A stretch of 8,058 bases of DNA from an uncultured Clostridia bacterium (lineage in GTDB: Bacteria; Bacillota; Clostridia; Oscillospirales; Butyricicoccaceae): the NCBI GenBank assembly GCA_945486175.1, contig CALYTA010000034.1, positions 1 through 8,058 on the forward strand, written 5' to 3'. How positions within the stretch are numbered: the stretch's first letter is position 1; each line of letters opens with the position of its first letter. A model generated the notes under the pieces. That model was given only the letters and a program-made list of their open reading frames with translations. It did no database searches and was not told where the DNA came from. Below are positions 6,301 to 8,058 of the stretch, in pieces. The position numbers and the translations under genes are program-made.

Positions 6301-6693
6301 TCAGTCCTCGTCGGAATCGGAAGCCTCGACCTCTTCCGCTTCTTCCTCGGCAGCTTCTTCTGCCGGAGCTTCCTCTGCGGTCTCCTCAGCAGCTTCTTCC
6401 GGCTCCTCAGCAGCCTCCGGCTCTTCCATCGTCATCTGCTCCTCAGCAGCTTCGCAGGTCTCTTCGTTTGCCGCACATGCATCTGCGCACTCGCAGGCTT
6501 CACATGCGTTTTCGTTCTCTGCATTCATATCATCCAGCTCGCTCATTGCCTTGAGCTCTGCCTCATGATAGACCTGCTCGCTCTTGCTGTGGCGGTATGC
6601 CGCAACGCCTGCTACAACAGCACCCGCGACGGCGCCGGCAGCGGCAACGCCGATGCCAATCTTTTTCTTGTTATCAGTCTTCTTGGCTTTCAT
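6301..6693 (-). CDS. Small membrane-anchored, highly acidic protein with a cysteine cluster (unknown function)
   Basis: The protein has 130 residues and I recognise no family. The N-terminus is strongly basic (MKAKKTDNKKK), followed by one hydrophobic Ala/Gly/Val helix (about 12-32) and then RH. By the positive-inside rule, which is ambiguous here, it is either a single-pass anchor or an uncleaved signal. The remainder is extremely acidic and low in complexity (Glu/Ala repeats ending EASDSDED). Five cysteines stand together at 64, 67, 69, 73 and 80 (CEACECADAC). GAGGGAG lies 9 bases before the ATG. The Glu/Ala-rich frame, this ribosome site and a downstream terminator support a real gene despite the low complexity. 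Possible roles include metal or cation binding or a cell-envelope spacer; none is shown. Confidence 0.7.
   Translation of the reverse strand: MKAKKTDNKKKIGIGVAAAGAVAGAVVAGVAAYRHSKSEQVYHEAELKAMSELDDMNAENENACEACECADACAANEETCEAAEEQMTMEEPEAAEEPEEAAEETAEEAPAEEAAEEEAEEVEASDSDED
6382..6450 (-). repeat. Three copies of a 12-bp repeat inside the acidic tail
   Basis: CTCCTCAGCAGC occurs at 6382-6393, 6403-6414 and 6439-6450. The offsets of 21 and 36 bases keep the reading frame, and on the coding strand each copy encodes Ala-Ala-Glu-Glu. This suggests the tail grew by in-frame duplication or slippage. Confidence 0.8.
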
Positions 6694-6807
6694 TGCGAAA
6701 AACTCCCTCTCGTCGCCGCGGTAGCCCGCGGGTAGTAATTATGATACTTTTCCCCGCCGGCAAAACACGGCAAGGTTGCGAACATATCTTTGTTCTATAA
6801 TAGTTAT

Positions 6808-6837
6808 ATGTTACCACAAATTCTTTCAATCTGTCAA
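6808..6837 (-). promoter_or_regulatory. Candidate promoter of the acidic protein gene
   Basis: On the minus strand -35 TTGACA (6832-6837) is followed by an 18-base spacer and -10 TAACAT (6808-6813). The -10 has an extended TGn element directly before it. Transcription would start near 6801, leaving a leader of about 108 bases. Confidence 0.6.
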
Positions 6838-6907
6838 TCTTTCCATGAAATATTCCCAATTCATCCTGCATTTTTTCTCATTTTCACAGCAAATACACCA
6901 AGTTTTA

Positions 6908-6958
6908 TCATTATAGCACATTTGCCGATTGACGAATGCCGCGAATGTGCTATAATGA
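6908..6958. repeat. Perfect 15-bp inverted repeat spanning the exporter promoter
   Basis: The left arm TCATTATAGCACATT (6908-6922) and the right arm AATGTGCTATAATGA (6944-6958) are exact complements with a 21-base spacer. The right arm contains the plus-strand TGCTATAAT extended -10; the left arm contains the same element facing the other way. It looks like a regulator binding region or a pair of outward-facing promoters. Confidence 0.85.
6929..6956 (+). promoter_or_regulatory. Promoter of the exporter gene
   Basis: -35 TTGACG (6929-6934), a 16-base spacer and a perfect -10 TATAAT (6951-6956) with an extended TGC before it. It predicts a transcript starting near 6963, about 40 bases before ATG 7003. 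Confidence 0.85.
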
Positions 6959-7002
6959 GCCGAGTTTGGAGTATGCTTCATGAGAATATCAGGTGACAAA
7001 AG

Positions 7003-7923
7003 ATGATTGCAAACAAGAAAAAACTTCCCTTCCATATCGGCATGCGGACCTTTAAGACCGCGCTGGCCGTCGGCCTTTCCCTGCTGACCGGTTATGCCAT
7101 CAAAAGCGAATATCCGCCGTTTCTCGCCATCGGCGCGCTCGGCGCAATGGAGTCCTCCATCACCGAGTCGTTCAAAGGTGCGCGCAACCTGACGATCGGC
7201 AACCTCGTCGGCGCCCTGCTCTCCATGGCCTTCTCCTTTGTCTTTTCCGGGCATTTGGCGATCGGCTGCGCACTCGGCGTCATCATCATGATTGTCGTGT
7301 GCAACACGCTGCACATGCGGCCTTCCACCACCAGCCTGGCCTGTGTCGTATTCTGCTGCTGTCTGACCGACCTGCTCGCGACAGGCAACCTGTTCTACGG
7401 CCTGCTGCGCTTCCGCGATACCGTGGTCGGCACCGGCATCGCGCTCGCCGTCAACATGCTCATCCGCCCGTACAGCGGTGCGGCACACACAAAGGACAGC
7501 ATTATCAAAGCACAGAAGGCTATGCTGCCGCTGCTGGAGCAGCGCGTGCTGCGCGGACGCATCCCCGACCTGCGCGACCTGCGCGCGAGCATCAATGAGC
7601 TCGACCGCAATGTCAATGTGCTGCTCGACGAGCGCATGAATAAATCGCTCAAAAAATCCGAGGTCGCCCATCTGCGCGGCTGCCAGCAGCTGCTGTGGAA
7701 AATGCGCGACGCGCTCATCGGCATCTGCTGTATTGATACCATGCCGAGCCCGTCGCCGGAAAACCTCGCGCGCATCGAAGCGCTCGGCCTGACGCGGGAG
7801 GACGGCAAAACCGAATGCATTCTGGACGGCGCCTGCGCGCCGGAGGACACCGTGGTTTTGAATTATTACCTCAAGGTGTTCCTCGATTCCAACGAATATC
7901 TGACCATGCTGCTCGAGCTGTGA
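7003..7923 (+). CDS. Aromatic acid exporter (FUSC/ArAE)-like membrane protein
   Basis: The protein has 306 residues. The first 155 or so are hydrophobic, with about five or six membrane segments (near 15-33, 38-50, 63-82, 85-103, 110-127 and 136-152). They include the FUSC-like stretch ARNLTIGNLVGALLS (60-74). The remainder is a soluble, charged, helical cytoplasmic domain with Leu/Arg-rich heptad-like segments (RDLRASINELDRNVNVLLDERM). This layout and length match the Firmicute aromatic acid exporter/DUF939 proteins, which are half the size of E. coli AaeB and probably act as oligomers; substrates are mostly unproven. AGGTGA lies 6 bases before the ATG. It has its own promoter inside an inverted repeat and a strong terminator after it, so it is a single-gene unit under probable specific control. 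Confidence 0.82.
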   Translation: MIANKKKLPFHIGMRTFKTALAVGLSLLTGYAIKSEYPPFLAIGALGAMESSITESFKGARNLTIGNLVGALLSMAFSFVFSGHLAIGCALGVIIMIVVCNTLHMRPSTTSLACVVFCCCLTDLLATGNLFYGLLRFRDTVVGTGIALAVNMLIRPYSGAAHTKDSIIKAQKAMLPLLEQRVLRGRIPDLRDLRASINELDRNVNVLLDERMNKSLKKSEVAHLRGCQQLLWKMRDALIGICCIDTMPSPSPENLARIEALGLTREDGKTECILDGACAPEDTVVLNYYLKVFLDSNEYLTMLLEL

Positions 7924-7928
7924 GCAGT

Positions 7929-7961
7929 GCAGGCAGGCCGAACGGCCTGCCTGCTTTTTTT
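7929..7961 (+). terminator. Terminator of the exporter gene
   Basis: A perfect 11-bp GC-rich stem (GCAGGCAGGCC 7929-7939, loop GAAC, GGCCTGCCTGC 7944-7954) is followed by seven T (7955-7961). It starts 5 bases after the stop. From the minus strand the hairpin lacks a T-run, so it is not an obvious intrinsic terminator for the convergent enolase gene. Confidence 0.93.
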
Positions 7962-7964
7962 AGC

Positions 7965-8058
7965 TCAGTGCAGATTAAACCATGCATTGCGCCCGGCATA
8001 CAGGCCCTGCCCGTCCAGTTCCTCCTCGATGCGCAGCAGGCGATTGTATTTTGCTACG
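7965..8058 (-). CDS. eno: Enolase, C-terminal end (5' partial)
   Basis: On the minus strand 30 codons precede TGA (7965-7967) and read VAKYNRLLRIEEELDGQGLY, then AGRNAWFNLH. This matches the conserved enolase C-terminus (VAKYNxLLRIEEEL...YAGxxAFxNL). Enolase converts 2-phosphoglycerate to phosphoenolpyruvate in glycolysis. The active-site regions are outside the window. It is convergent with the exporter gene, with 41 bases between the stops. Confidence 0.9.
   Translation of the reverse strand, partial: VAKYNRLLRIEEELDGQGLYAGRNAWFNLH

Larger units (their letters stand above)
6694..7002. other. Divergent intergenic region (309 bases)
   Basis: This AT-rich region separates the minus-strand acidic protein gene from the plus-strand exporter gene. 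It holds a candidate minus-strand promoter (6808-6837), a short GC hairpin in the minus-strand leader (CCGCGG 6716-6721, loop TAGC, CCGCGG 6726-6731), and the 15-bp inverted repeat around the plus-strand promoter (6908-6958). I see no convincing gene in it. Confidence 0.75.

Noticed and set aside
6301..6560. CRISPR-like or satellite array in the tcctcagcagc repeats
   Set aside because: The repeats are short, unevenly spaced and in frame within a Glu/Ala-coding region. There are no spacers of constant length.
6790..6996. 68-codon plus-strand frame in the divergent region
   Set aside because: It has no ribosome site and covers the -35, the -10 and the inverted repeat. An AT-rich spacer readily gives such a frame.
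6826..7671. 281-codon minus-strand frame opposite the exporter gene
   Set aside because: It spans the promoter region and inverted repeat, has no start signals, and lies opposite a clear membrane protein with its own promoter and terminator.

Overview
The window most likely comes from a GC-rich anaerobic Firmicute (class Clostridia, probably a gut member of Oscillospirales). This is inferred from strong AAAGGAGG-type ribosome sites, housekeeping-type promoters, U-tract terminators, a selenium-type molybdenum hydroxylase locus, and the mix of gene families. No rRNA or other phylogenetic marker is present except 30 residues of enolase, so the placement is tentative.

Layout. (1) Positions 1-3544, plus strand: the 3' part of a selenium-dependent xanthine dehydrogenase-like molybdenum hydroxylase with a C-terminal two-cluster ferredoxin domain, then 25 bases later a YgfK-type flavin/iron-sulfur protein. 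They form one operon ending in a strong terminator. (2) Positions 3602-6693, minus strand: four apparently independent genes: a DUF134-NifX/NifB-like fusion, a zinc-dependent phospholipase C-like protein, a radical SAM protein and a small acidic membrane-anchored protein. The last three have their own terminators; the first shares the hairpin with ygfK. (3) Positions 6694-7002: a 309-base divergent promoter region with a perfect 15-bp inverted repeat around a consensus promoter. (4) Positions 7003-7923, plus strand: an aromatic acid exporter (FUSC/ArAE)-like membrane protein and its terminator. (5) Positions 7965-8058, minus strand: the C-terminal end of enolase.

How the parts work together. 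Xanthine dehydrogenase of the selenium-Moco type and YgfK belong to the anaerobic purine/urate gene set known from enterobacteria and gut Firmicutes. Here both carry two CxxCxxCxxxCP motifs, so electrons could plausibly pass between them or to a shared ferredoxin. The YgfK copy lacks the central FAD/NAD(P)-binding (GltD-like) module of E. coli YgfK, so its electron partner must differ. The DUF134-NifX fusion is transcribed towards this operon; it has a textbook promoter with a 12-bp palindrome just downstream of the predicted start, which suggests self-regulation. Its two domains are joined exactly where a perfect Shine-Dalgarno and ATG sit, suggesting a recent gene fusion or two products from one gene. 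The remaining genes have no evident link to purine metabolism.
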